Below the pieces are notes generated by a model, which saw only the letters and a program-made list of their open reading frames with translations, ran no database searches and was not told where the DNA came from. The position numbers were made by a program, and so were the translations under genes. Below, piece after piece: positions 7,075 through 14,579 of a stretch of DNA of 31,349 nt; position 1 is the first letter of the stretch, and each line of letters starts with the position of its first letter. Location: contig CADCCH010000020.1 in assembly GCA_902799875.1 (NCBI GenBank), positions 1 to 31,349 on the forward strand, in the 5' to 3' direction. The stretch comes from an uncultured Bacteroidales bacterium (GTDB taxonomy: Bacteria; Bacteroidota; Bacteroidia; Bacteroidales; Paludibacteraceae).

Positions 7075-8829
7075 TTATTTTTTAAAAGGATTGTATTTCT
7101 TTCCTGAACCTTCATATCCCACATTCTTGAAGTACTCCACGAAGGTCAGACGCAGCGGGTGGACGAATGCACCGAGACAAGCCATCAGCAGGTTCAGTAC
7201 GTGTCCGAAAGCGACAATCAGCGCAAAACCAATAGCCGTTCCTACGTTCGGGGTCTCACCTAACACGGTCATACCTAACTCATTGAAGGCGGCTCCTAAC
7301 ATCGCACCTGCCATACCCAAGGCATAGAGACGCAAGTACGACAGCACGTCACCCAAGATACCGGTTGCCATATTGTAGGTGTCCCACAAGCCTGCACCGA
7401 TGTTAATCAGCGGATTACGTCCCGGCGTATTGAAGATAAAGATACCCAAAGCCGAGATAGATGCAATCACAATCAGAATGACTTGTGTCATTTGCGGACC
7501 CAGTACGGAAGTCGAAGCCAAGATAGCGGTTGCGATACCGCCCACGATGAGCAGTAACCAGCCCCAGGTCGAAGCCGTGGCATGGAAACCGTTCTGTTTG
7601 GTGTAACAAATCGCCTTGACGGTCATCGCCAAGCAGATATGGAATACACCGATGAACAGCGCCAACACCATCATAATGTCATACCCCATCCAGTTACCGG
7701 TTCCGTCTCCGAACCAAGCCTTGAACATAGGTGCTTTAGCCCATGCGGGGATCCATTCGGCCTGATAGATGTCGACACCGAAGAAGGTACCGGACAGGTA
7801 ACCTACGATCGTACAACCGACACCCAATACGGCAATGATCGGACCTAAACCTTCGAACATCTCGATACGCAGTTTCTCTTTAGCGATAAGCCATCCTACC
7901 AGGATAAGCGCCAAACCGTACCCGCAGTCGCCTACGCAGAGCGAGAAGAACAGCAGATAGAACGGAGCCAAGATCGGCGTCGGATCAAACTCATTGTAGT
8001 TCGGCCAACCGTACATACCGGTGAGGGGCTCGAAGAGTTTGGTGAACCAGTTATTGCGTAACTTGATCGGTGTCGCGTCTTCCTTCTCCGGATCCGTCTC
8101 CTCGTAATAAACCTGCGCTTCCGCCAACATAGCATTCAACTCAGCCTCTTTGTCTATCGGACAGAATCCTTCGAACAGGCACAACGCTCCTTCTGCTACT
8201 TTATCGGTAGAAAGCGTAACGCGTTGCCAATCAATCTGTTGACGGGCTTCTACAAGTTCTTTCTCCAACTGCTCTTTGTTAGCGAGTTGCCATGCCTCAA
8301 TACGCGCATCGGCAGCAGCGAGCAGACCCTTTAAGTGCTCTACTTCTTGCAACCAAGCCGCCTCCGATTTCTCGGGGATAGGCAATTCGGTCAGATCTTC
8401 GATGGTCTCAAGCGCTACGAAGTAGGTCTTACCGCCTGCTTCATTGACCTTAATACCCCACTCTTCCTGGAAAGCCTTGGTCGGGCACTCATAGAAATGC
8501 AGCGTGTAACCGGCTTCTTTGAGCGATTCGATACGTTTTGCATCAAAATCACCCCATACCGCAGCTTGTTTAGCGGCTTCTTGGGCGGCAGCGATACGCT
8601 CGTTCACCTCATTGCGCTCCGCAATCAGTTGATCCGGCGCACCTTGTTTGAGCAGACGACGCAATTCGTCTTCGTGTTGCAGGGCTGCTTGTAAATCGGC
8701 ATCATCTTCGATGAGACCAGCGGCTTTCTGCGTGATATGTACTACTCCGAGTTCACGAAGTTGCTCCAAGAAAGGCTCGTAGTCCCGATGGAATACCAGG
8801 AAGGTATATTTTTTCATTTGTGTGATCAT
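7075..8829 (-). CDS. ntpI: V-type ATPase subunit I (membrane stator, a-subunit equivalent)
   Basis: The protein has 584 residues. The first 280 or so are cytosolic with coiled-coil arms near 40-90 and 160-205 that bind the peripheral stalk; membrane helices begin at about residue 284 (TPILAPFYLLFFSLCVGDCGYG). The segment SYLRLYALGMAGAMLG contains the conserved Arg that faces the rotor glutamate. The start overlaps the subunit D stop by ATGA. It carries the two half-channels for ion flow. Length is shorter than the 650 residues of many homologues, mostly in the N-terminal arm. Confidence 0.93.
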   Translation of the reverse strand: MITQMKKYTFLVFHRDYEPFLEQLRELGVVHITQKAAGLIEDDADLQAALQHEDELRRLLKQGAPDQLIAERNEVNERIAAAQEAAKQAAVWGDFDAKRIESLKEAGYTLHFYECPTKAFQEEWGIKVNEAGGKTYFVALETIEDLTELPIPEKSEAAWLQEVEHLKGLLAAADARIEAWQLANKEQLEKELVEARQQIDWQRVTLSTDKVAEGALCLFEGFCPIDKEAELNAMLAEAQVYYEETDPEKEDATPIKLRNNWFTKLFEPLTGMYGWPNYNEFDPTPILAPFYLLFFSLCVGDCGYGLALILVGWLIAKEKLRIEMFEGLGPIIAVLGVGCTIVGYLSGTFFGVDIYQAEWIPAWAKAPMFKAWFGDGTGNWMGYDIMMVLALFIGVFHICLAMTVKAICYTKQNGFHATASTWGWLLLIVGGIATAILASTSVLGPQMTQVILIVIASISALGIFIFNTPGRNPLINIGAGLWDTYNMATGILGDVLSYLRLYALGMAGAMLGAAFNELGMTVLGETPNVGTAIGFALIVAFGHVLNLLMACLGAFVHPLRLTFVEYFKNVGYEGSGKKYNPFKK

Positions 8830-9425
8830 ACCTGCACCTCTCTTTCCTTTTTGGATTTCACAATCTTCTGACTCGATTTATTCAGGTTCTCCTCGTCTTC
8901 CATAAAGCGTTTAATCTTACGGATAGCGTCTTGATAACCGGGTATTTGCACTTTCTCGAAGAGGTTCACTTTCTGCGTCGTTTTCTTTCGCGCATACTCG
9001 AGCAGATCCACTTTGCGGCGCACAAACTCCTGGCGGATACCCACATCGGCGATAGCCTTGAGTTGCTCAAAACCATCTGCAAACCATTTCGGGCTGGAGA
9101 ACAGCGAGAACTCTTTGGTCGAGTACACCACTTCATCCAACACAGGTACGCGCACGCCCGCGATCTTTTTAATAGACATGCGTACGTCGTCCACGTGAAT
9201 GAGGCTCGTGTCAAACTCTCCCCAAAGCGCTATCATCTGATCGTAGTCCTTGATGCGGCGGTTCACTTCCTCGTCGAGGTCAGCCAATTCTTTCTTGGCT
9301 TTCTTCACCTCCAGACGAAGTGCCGTTTCCTTGCTTTGCAGCGTAGGAAGCGTTCGTTGCCGCATCTTCAAGTCCTTCTCCAGACTCTGCAACGATGTTT
9401 TATTAAATTGATAAGTTATTGCCAT
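8826..9425 (-). CDS. ntpD: V-type ATPase subunit D (central shaft)
   Basis: The protein has 199 residues and is almost all helical, with an N-terminal coiled coil (about 8-75, starting YQFNKTSLQSLEKDLKMRQRTLP) and a C-terminal one (about 130-199), the hairpin shape of the rotary shaft. It turns inside the A3B3 head and links it to the K ring. It lies 3 bp after subunit B and overlaps subunit I. Confidence 0.9.
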   Translation of the reverse strand: MAITYQFNKTSLQSLEKDLKMRQRTLPTLQSKETALRLEVKKAKKELADLDEEVNRRIKDYDQMIALWGEFDTSLIHVDDVRMSIKKIAGVRVPVLDEVVYSTKEFSLFSSPKWFADGFEQLKAIADVGIRQEFVRRKVDLLEYARKKTTQKVNLFEKVQIPGYQDAIRKIKRFMEDEENLNKSSQKIVKSKKEREVQV

Positions 9426-9428
9426 AGT

Positions 9429-10757
9429 TTAAGCCTTTGGCCAATATTTCTCCACTAATGCTGCTTTAATATTCACCTCTTCCGGTTTGAAGTATTTACC
9501 GAAGAGTTGCCATGCGATGTCAAGCATCTGAACGGTGTTGATGTTCACGTCGATCGCCAGGATCTCGCGGCTGTAGTCGCGTGCGAAATCGAGACAACGC
9601 AAGTCGTAGTCCGTCAAATCGAAACCGTTCTCTTTCTTGGTCTTGGCGTTGGCCGCATCGGCATACAAACGAACAGCCGCGTTCATCACTTGCGGGTGAT
9701 CTTCGCGCGTCTTTTTACCGGCAACCAACTGTTTCAAACGAGACAGCGAACGGAACGGATCGACGATGACCTTACCGATCTCGGAGTCACGACGCAGGTA
9801 CAACTGACCCTCGGTGATATACCCCGTGTTATCCGGAATAGCGTGCGTGATGTCACCACCGGAAAGGGTTGTCACGGCGATGATCGTGATCGAACCACCA
9901 CCTGCCTGCTCCGGGAACTGAACCGCCTTCTCATAGATCTTCGCGAGGTCCGAATAGAGCGAACCCGGCATAGAGTCTTTGGACGGAATCTGGTCCATAC
10001 GGTTGGAGACGATCGCCAACGCGTCGGCATACAGCGTCATATCGGTCAACAAAACCAGCACTTTCTCGTGTTTCTCAACTGCGAAATACTCTGCGGCTGT
10101 CAGCGCCATATCCGGAATAAGCAGACGCTCAACCGGCGGGTTCTCGGTCGTGTTAACGAACGAGATGATGTGATCGAGCACACCGGCGTTGGTGAAGACG
10201 TTCTTGAAATAGAGGTAGTCATCATTGGTCAGACCCATACCGCCCAAGATGATCTTATCTGCCTGCGCACGCAGTGCTACGTTCGCCATCACTTGGTTGT
10301 AGGGTTGGTCCGGATCCGCAAAGAACGGAATCTTCTGACCGGATACCAGCGTGTTGTTCAAGTCAATACCGGCGATACCGGTGGCGATCAACTCGGACGG
10401 TTGTTTACGACGAACGGGGTTCACGGAAGGACCACCGATCTCCACATCCTTACCCTCGATAGCAGGTCCGCCATCGATCGGGTCACCGTACGCGTTGAAA
10501 AAACGACCGGCCAATTGGTCCGAAACCTTTAACGAAGGAGCCTTGCCGAGGAACACCACTTCGGCGTTGGTCGGGATACCTTCGGTACCTTGGAACACCT
10601 GCAGCGTCACCTCGTCACCGATGATCTTCACCACCTGCGCCAACTTACCGTTCACGGTAGCCAACTCGTCGTTACCTACTCCTTCGGCCTTAAGCGAACA
10701 AGTCGCTTTCGTAATCGCAGTAATCTGCGTAAATATTTTTTGAAAAGCCTTTGCCAT
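9429..10757 (-). CDS. ntpB: V-type ATPase subunit B (non-catalytic head)
   Basis: The protein has 442 residues. The central domain includes KIPFFADPDQPYNQVMANVALRAQAD, EKVLVLLTDMTLYADAL and TTLSGGDITHAIPDNTGYITEGQ, all typical of the B subunit; it has no Walker A lysine, as expected for the non-catalytic partner. With A it forms the A3B3 hexamer. The start ATG is 5 bp after the subunit A stop. Confidence 0.95.
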   Translation of the reverse strand: MAKAFQKIFTQITAITKATCSLKAEGVGNDELATVNGKLAQVVKIIGDEVTLQVFQGTEGIPTNAEVVFLGKAPSLKVSDQLAGRFFNAYGDPIDGGPAIEGKDVEIGGPSVNPVRRKQPSELIATGIAGIDLNNTLVSGQKIPFFADPDQPYNQVMANVALRAQADKIILGGMGLTNDDYLYFKNVFTNAGVLDHIISFVNTTENPPVERLLIPDMALTAAEYFAVEKHEKVLVLLTDMTLYADALAIVSNRMDQIPSKDSMPGSLYSDLAKIYEKAVQFPEQAGGGSITIIAVTTLSGGDITHAIPDNTGYITEGQLYLRRDSEIGKVIVDPFRSLSRLKQLVAGKKTREDHPQVMNAAVRLYADAANAKTKKENGFDLTDYDLRCLDFARDYSREILAIDVNINTVQMLDIAWQLFGKYFKPEEVNIKAALVEKYWPKA

Positions 10758-10762
10758 AGTAC

Positions 10763-12520
10763 TTAATCTTTAATTTGTTTTTCTGCCAACAGTTCATCGA
10801 GTTTCTTGCGGTAATCTTCAAACTCAGGCGAGTGGAACTCGCAGTAGTTCATCTGCTTGCAGAGGTTGATGACACGCTTGAAGTAATCGGTTACATCGAG
10901 GAAGTTATCGAAGTCATAATCGTGCTTGCAGATGTCCATTACCATGCGCAGGATGTACTGCTGACGCTCCAGCGGACACACGGCATCGATCTTATCGAAC
11001 GCATCTTGCTGCAGGATCACGAAGTCAATCACTTCGGCTTTCCAGAACGCCTCGTGGTAATCAACCGGTACACCATCGTCACCAAGGATATTGATCTGCT
11101 CCTGAATCTCCTTACCACGTTGCAGATAGGTCTTCATGTCGTTGACCATCGGCAACCAGTCTTTGTCAATCAGTTGCGAGATATATTCCTCAAACTCAGG
11201 ATATTCCACGTATTTCGAATAACTGTCAATCGGGTTCACAGCTGGGTAACGCTTACGGTCGGCACGTGCCTGCTCCAGCGCATAGAAGCAACGTGCCACT
11301 TTCTTCGTACCTTCGGTCACCGGCTCTTTGAGGTTACCACCGGCCGGCGAAACTGTTCCGAGGAACGTTACCGATCCGGTTGCACCATTATTGAGGTACA
11401 CGTATCCTGCACGTGCGTAGAATGCACCGATGATTGCGGATAGGTCCATCGGGAATGCATCCTGACCCGGCAACTCCTCCAGACGGTTACTCATCTCACG
11501 CAGCGCCTGTGCCCAACGGCTCGTCGAGTCCGCCATCAGCAGCACACGCAGACCCATCGAACGGTAGTACTCCGCGATCGTCATGGACGTATAGACAGAT
11601 GCCTCACGACTCGCCACCGGCATGTTCGACGTGTTGGCGATGATGATCGTACGCTCCATGAGCTTACGACCCGTGTGCGGGTCATCCAGTTCCGGGAACT
11701 CGGTGAAGGTCTCCACTACCTCGTTGGCACGCTCACCGCAGGCTGCGATGATCACGATGTCTGCCTCCGCTTGTTTGGAGATAGCGTGTTGCAGCACGGT
11801 CTTACCGGTACCGAACGGACCCGGAATAAATCCTGTACCACCCTCGCACAACGGGTTCGCCGTGTCGATCGTACGTACACCGGTCTCCAGCAACTTGAAC
11901 GGCCGCGGTTTCTCGCGATACGCCAGGATGGCTTTCTTCACCGGCCATTTCTGCACCATCGTCACGTTGTGGTCCACGCCCTCTGCGTCGGTCAGTACCG
12001 CCATCGTCTCGTTGATGGTGTACTCTCCGGCTTTGGCGATCGACTTCACCGTGTACGTGCCTTCGAATACGAACGGCACCATGATCTTATGCGGCTGGTG
12101 GTTCTCATCCACCTCGCCGAGCCAAGAAGCAGCCTCCACCTTATCGCCCACTTTAGCGATCGGTGTGAACGCCCATTTCTTCTGCTCGTCCAGCGGGAAG
12201 TTATACTCACCGCGCTTGAGGAACACACCTGTCAGTTTGTCCAGGTCGTTCTGCAAACCGTCGTAGTTACGGCTCAGCAGACCCGGACCCAACGTCACTT
12301 CGAGCATGTGACCGGTGAACTCCACTTTGTTGCCCACTTTCAGGCCACGGGTGGACTCGAACACCTGCGCGTACACATTTGCGCCGATGACCTTGATGAC
12401 CTCCGCCATCAGTCGGGTCTCACCGACGTAAATGTAACAGATTTCGTTTTGCGCAACCGGCCCGTCTACTGCGACAGTCACCAAGTTGGCAATAATTCCT
12501 TTTACTTTACCTTGTGTCAT
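10763..12520 (-). CDS. ntpA: V-type ATPase subunit A (catalytic head)
   Basis: The protein has 585 residues. Walker A is GPFGTGKT (residues 234-241); the A-type bulge domain spans roughly 115-190; LLMADSTSRWAQALREMSNRLEELPGQD carries Walker B and the arginine-rich segment. It hydrolyses or makes ATP in the cytosolic head. The gene follows the DUF2764 gene by 3 bp. Confidence 0.96.
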   Translation of the reverse strand: MTQGKVKGIIANLVTVAVDGPVAQNEICYIYVGETRLMAEVIKVIGANVYAQVFESTRGLKVGNKVEFTGHMLEVTLGPGLLSRNYDGLQNDLDKLTGVFLKRGEYNFPLDEQKKWAFTPIAKVGDKVEAASWLGEVDENHQPHKIMVPFVFEGTYTVKSIAKAGEYTINETMAVLTDAEGVDHNVTMVQKWPVKKAILAYREKPRPFKLLETGVRTIDTANPLCEGGTGFIPGPFGTGKTVLQHAISKQAEADIVIIAACGERANEVVETFTEFPELDDPHTGRKLMERTIIIANTSNMPVASREASVYTSMTIAEYYRSMGLRVLLMADSTSRWAQALREMSNRLEELPGQDAFPMDLSAIIGAFYARAGYVYLNNGATGSVTFLGTVSPAGGNLKEPVTEGTKKVARCFYALEQARADRKRYPAVNPIDSYSKYVEYPEFEEYISQLIDKDWLPMVNDMKTYLQRGKEIQEQINILGDDGVPVDYHEAFWKAEVIDFVILQQDAFDKIDAVCPLERQQYILRMVMDICKHDYDFDNFLDVTDYFKRVINLCKQMNYCEFHSPEFEDYRKKLDELLAEKQIKD

Positions 12521-12523
12521 ATC

Positions 12524-13135
12524 TTAGTCTAATTTAATTCCCTTTTTCATATCCGCAACAAGCTGGCGGAAGATCTTTTCGCCCTCCTCAATAGTGAGTA
12601 TTGACCATCGATGCAGCATCACAGCCTCCAAATAGTAAGCAAACACCATCTCCGGCGAGAAGAAATCGAACTCCGTGCGGCCTTGCAGCCACTCGAACCG
12701 TATCGCATCCTGCGCTTTCTCGCGTTGCATCAGATCTTCGATACCGGCAAGCGCCAATATCTCCGTCCAGTCACCAGCCACCTCGTTCAGACCGAAGTCT
12801 TTCTGGTTCACGTGGCTCCGCAACTGCTCGGCCACTTCCCCTTCTCCGACGATTTGGATCTTGGCATCGAACCCGTGCTTACGGCATATCTGCGCCACCA
12901 GCACATTATTCATGTCCTGATTGAACGCAAACCACTCCCGCACGAACGTATTCCGCGCCTTCAGCCCTTCCGCCAAAGTAGCCTCATCCATCGGTGCCCG
13001 CAGCAGCTCCAGGTATTTCTTATCCGACGCAGACAGCTGTTCATCCAGCAGTTCGTCCAACTTCTCCATCGAGATCGGACTATCACTTCCTGCCTTCAGT
13101 TCCGGCAATCCCGCCAATAAATATTCGTAAGTCAT
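12524..13135 (-). CDS. DUF2764 family protein of the V-ATPase operon
   Basis: The protein has 203 residues, is soluble and mainly helical. It opens with YEYLLAGLPELKAGSDSPIS and has WLQGRTEFDFFSPEMVFAYYLEAVMLHRW near 148-178. Proteins of this family are encoded between subunits E and A in Bacteroidetes, Chlamydia and spirochaete V-ATPase operons that lack a recognisable subunit C. By position and size it is a candidate replacement for the C (d-type) collar or an assembly factor; that is an inference from context. Confidence 0.85.
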   Translation of the reverse strand: MTYEYLLAGLPELKAGSDSPISMEKLDELLDEQLSASDKKYLELLRAPMDEATLAEGLKARNTFVREWFAFNQDMNNVLVAQICRKHGFDAKIQIVGEGEVAEQLRSHVNQKDFGLNEVAGDWTEILALAGIEDLMQREKAQDAIRFEWLQGRTEFDFFSPEMVFAYYLEAVMLHRWSILTIEEGEKIFRQLVADMKKGIKLD

Positions 13136-13136
13136 T

Positions 13137-13721
13137 TTAGAACAATTCTTCTACGAGTTGCGGACGAAGCATTTCCTTGAAATATGCGATAAACTCAGCG
13201 TCACCAAAGGCAAGTTTGTACCCACCCTTTGCCGGTTGGATCGTGAAATCGGTCTTGATACCCTTCACCTCTGCGATCTTCACGCCCTTCTCGAGCAAGC
13301 CCTTCGCGTTAGCGGCAAAGTATTTCTGCAATGCCTCTGCATCCTTGGTCTCGATCAGCACCTCGCCGTTCTTAGCCATCTGCTCTGCCAACTTCGCGAT
13401 CAAGCCCTGCATGAACTTCGCATCTGCCGTCGCAGCCTTCACGCTGTCCGCAGCGATCTTGTCGGAGAGCAGGTTCACGATCTCGGTCTTCACCGCATTC
13501 ACGCTCTGTTCCGCGTACAACTTCAGCTCCGCACGTGTCTTCTTGTCCAGGTCAGCCGCTTTCGACTCTGCCTCTGCCACCAGCCATTCCGCTTTCTTCT
13601 GTGCGTCAGCCACGATAGCCTCTGCTTTTTTCTGCGCTTCAGCAATGATCTCCTGCGCTTGCGCATTTCCTTTTTCTACGCCTTCTGCGTAGATCTTTTC
13701 AGTAATCTCTGATAAGTTCAT
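13137..13721 (-). CDS. ntpE: V-type ATPase subunit E (peripheral stalk)
   Basis: The protein has 194 residues. The N-terminal 75 residues form a long Ala/Glu/Lys coiled coil (ITEKIYAEGVEKGNAQAQEI onward), followed by a globular domain near 100-194 with the C-terminal segment ending FKEMLRPQLVEELF. It is the stator stalk that would normally pair with subunit G, which is not found here. It is the first gene of the operon, about 55 bp from promoter P3. Confidence 0.9.
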   Translation of the reverse strand: MNLSEITEKIYAEGVEKGNAQAQEIIAEAQKKAEAIVADAQKKAEWLVAEAESKAADLDKKTRAELKLYAEQSVNAVKTEIVNLLSDKIAADSVKAATADAKFMQGLIAKLAEQMAKNGEVLIETKDAEALQKYFAANAKGLLEKGVKIAEVKGIKTDFTIQPAKGGYKLAFGDAEFIAYFKEMLRPQLVEELF

Positions 13722-13760
13722 TTTGTATAGTATTTTTTATAGTATTTCTTTTCCTGTCGG

Positions 13761-13811
13761 CTTTGCGCCAATTTGGCTGCAAAGGTACAAAAAATTTTTG
13801 ATATGTGCAAA
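13761..13811 (-). promoter_or_regulatory. Promoter P3 of the V-ATPase unit, with inverted repeat
   Basis: TTTG (13808-13811), 20 bp and TACCTTTG (13780-13787) read on the minus strand. An imperfect inverted repeat, CTTTGC and GCAAAG around a second small GCCAA/TTGGC palindrome (13761-13784), covers the -7 box. It is the only clear promoter for the 13 genes downstream. Confidence 0.8.
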
Positions 13812-13847
13812 TTAATTTGCATATTTCGTAAAAAAGCAGTAATTTTG
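13806..13847 (+). promoter_or_regulatory. Promoter P4 of the SprT-like gene, back to back with P3
   Basis: TTTG (13816-13819), 20 bp and TAATTTTG (13840-13847) read on the plus strand. The -33 boxes of P3 and P4 lie 4 bp apart in a perfect 16-bp palindrome, TGCAAATTAATTTGCA (13806-13821), so one bound protein could touch both promoters. Confidence 0.8.
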
Positions 13848-13851
13848 TGCC

Positions 13852-14505
13852 GTGAAACCAAGTGTCGAGTACATACAGCATTGTTTTGATACCTTTAACC
13901 GGCAGTATTTTGATAACTCCTTACCTCCCCTGCCGATCAAACTCAGCCACGCCAAGGGATTCCTGGGTAAGGTCACTTTTGTGCGCAAACGGCAAGGCCT
14001 GTTTCGGGGATATAAAAATGAAGATTTTGTGCTGCGTATAAATGTTCGAATTGACCTGCCGGAAGAATTGGTACAAGACACCATTCTGCATGAGATGATT
14101 CATTATTATATTGCCGTTAATCAACTACAAGATACCTCCGCGCACGGTCGTCTCTTCCGTGCTCAAATGGCGCGTATCAATCAGGAAGGCAATCGGCATA
14201 TCTCCATCACCCATCGTCTGAACGAAGAACAGAAAGCGCAGGCGCATATACATAAGGAACGCGCGGTAGCGATTGTGCATTTTTCCGATGGAAAGACAGG
14301 AGTTAAGGTGGTACCCAAACAGGAGAAACATATCCGTTATTGGCATAAGATGGCGATGCGACGCTTCCCAATTGACCGCATTGATTGGTACCTCTCCGAC
14401 GACCCCTATTTTGCCCAATTCCCCTCCTCTATCGCCATGAAGATCTTCCTGATTCAAAAACCGGAGGACCTGCCTTTGACGCAAATGACGATGTTTTTTC
14501 CATAA
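13852..14505 (+). CDS. SprT-like zinc metalloprotease domain protein
   Basis: The protein has 217 residues. The zinc site is HEMIH (His80, Glu81, His84) with a third ligand His98 in SAHGRLF, the SprT/Spartan arrangement. The N-terminal VEYIQHCFDTFNRQYF is typical of the family start. The tail beyond residue 150 is less conserved. SprT-like proteins are thought to act on DNA-protein adducts, but this is not shown for bacterial members. The start is GTG at 13852, only 4 bp past the -7 box, so the mRNA is probably leaderless. No other ATG lies early enough to keep the domain. Confidence 0.85.
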   Translation: MKPSVEYIQHCFDTFNRQYFDNSLPPLPIKLSHAKGFLGKVTFVRKRQGLFRGYKNEDFVLRINVRIDLPEELVQDTILHEMIHYYIAVNQLQDTSAHGRLFRAQMARINQEGNRHISITHRLNEEQKAQAHIHKERAVAIVHFSDGKTGVKVVPKQEKHIRYWHKMAMRRFPIDRIDWYLSDDPYFAQFPSSIAMKIFLIQKPEDLPLTQMTMFFP

Positions 14506-14519
14506 ATTTTACGCGTGCG

Positions 14520-14566
14520 CTTGCGTATATCAAAATTTTTTTGTAATTTTGCAGCCAAATTGCAAA
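14520..14566 (+). promoter_or_regulatory. Promoter P5 of pheT
   Basis: CTTG (14520-14523), 20 bp and TAATTTTG (14544-14551) fit the phylum promoter with one mismatch in the -33 box. A small TTTGC/GCAAA inverted repeat (14548-14566) again spans the start region. The 5' leader is about 20 nt. Confidence 0.65.
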
Positions 14567-14579
14567 TTAGTGTACATAT

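Noticed and set aside
9507..10532. A 341-codon open frame on the plus strand
   Set aside because: It is exactly antisense to V-ATPase subunit B, has no recognisable protein features and no promoter; other long plus-strand frames over 10.7-12.5 kb are rejected for the same reason.
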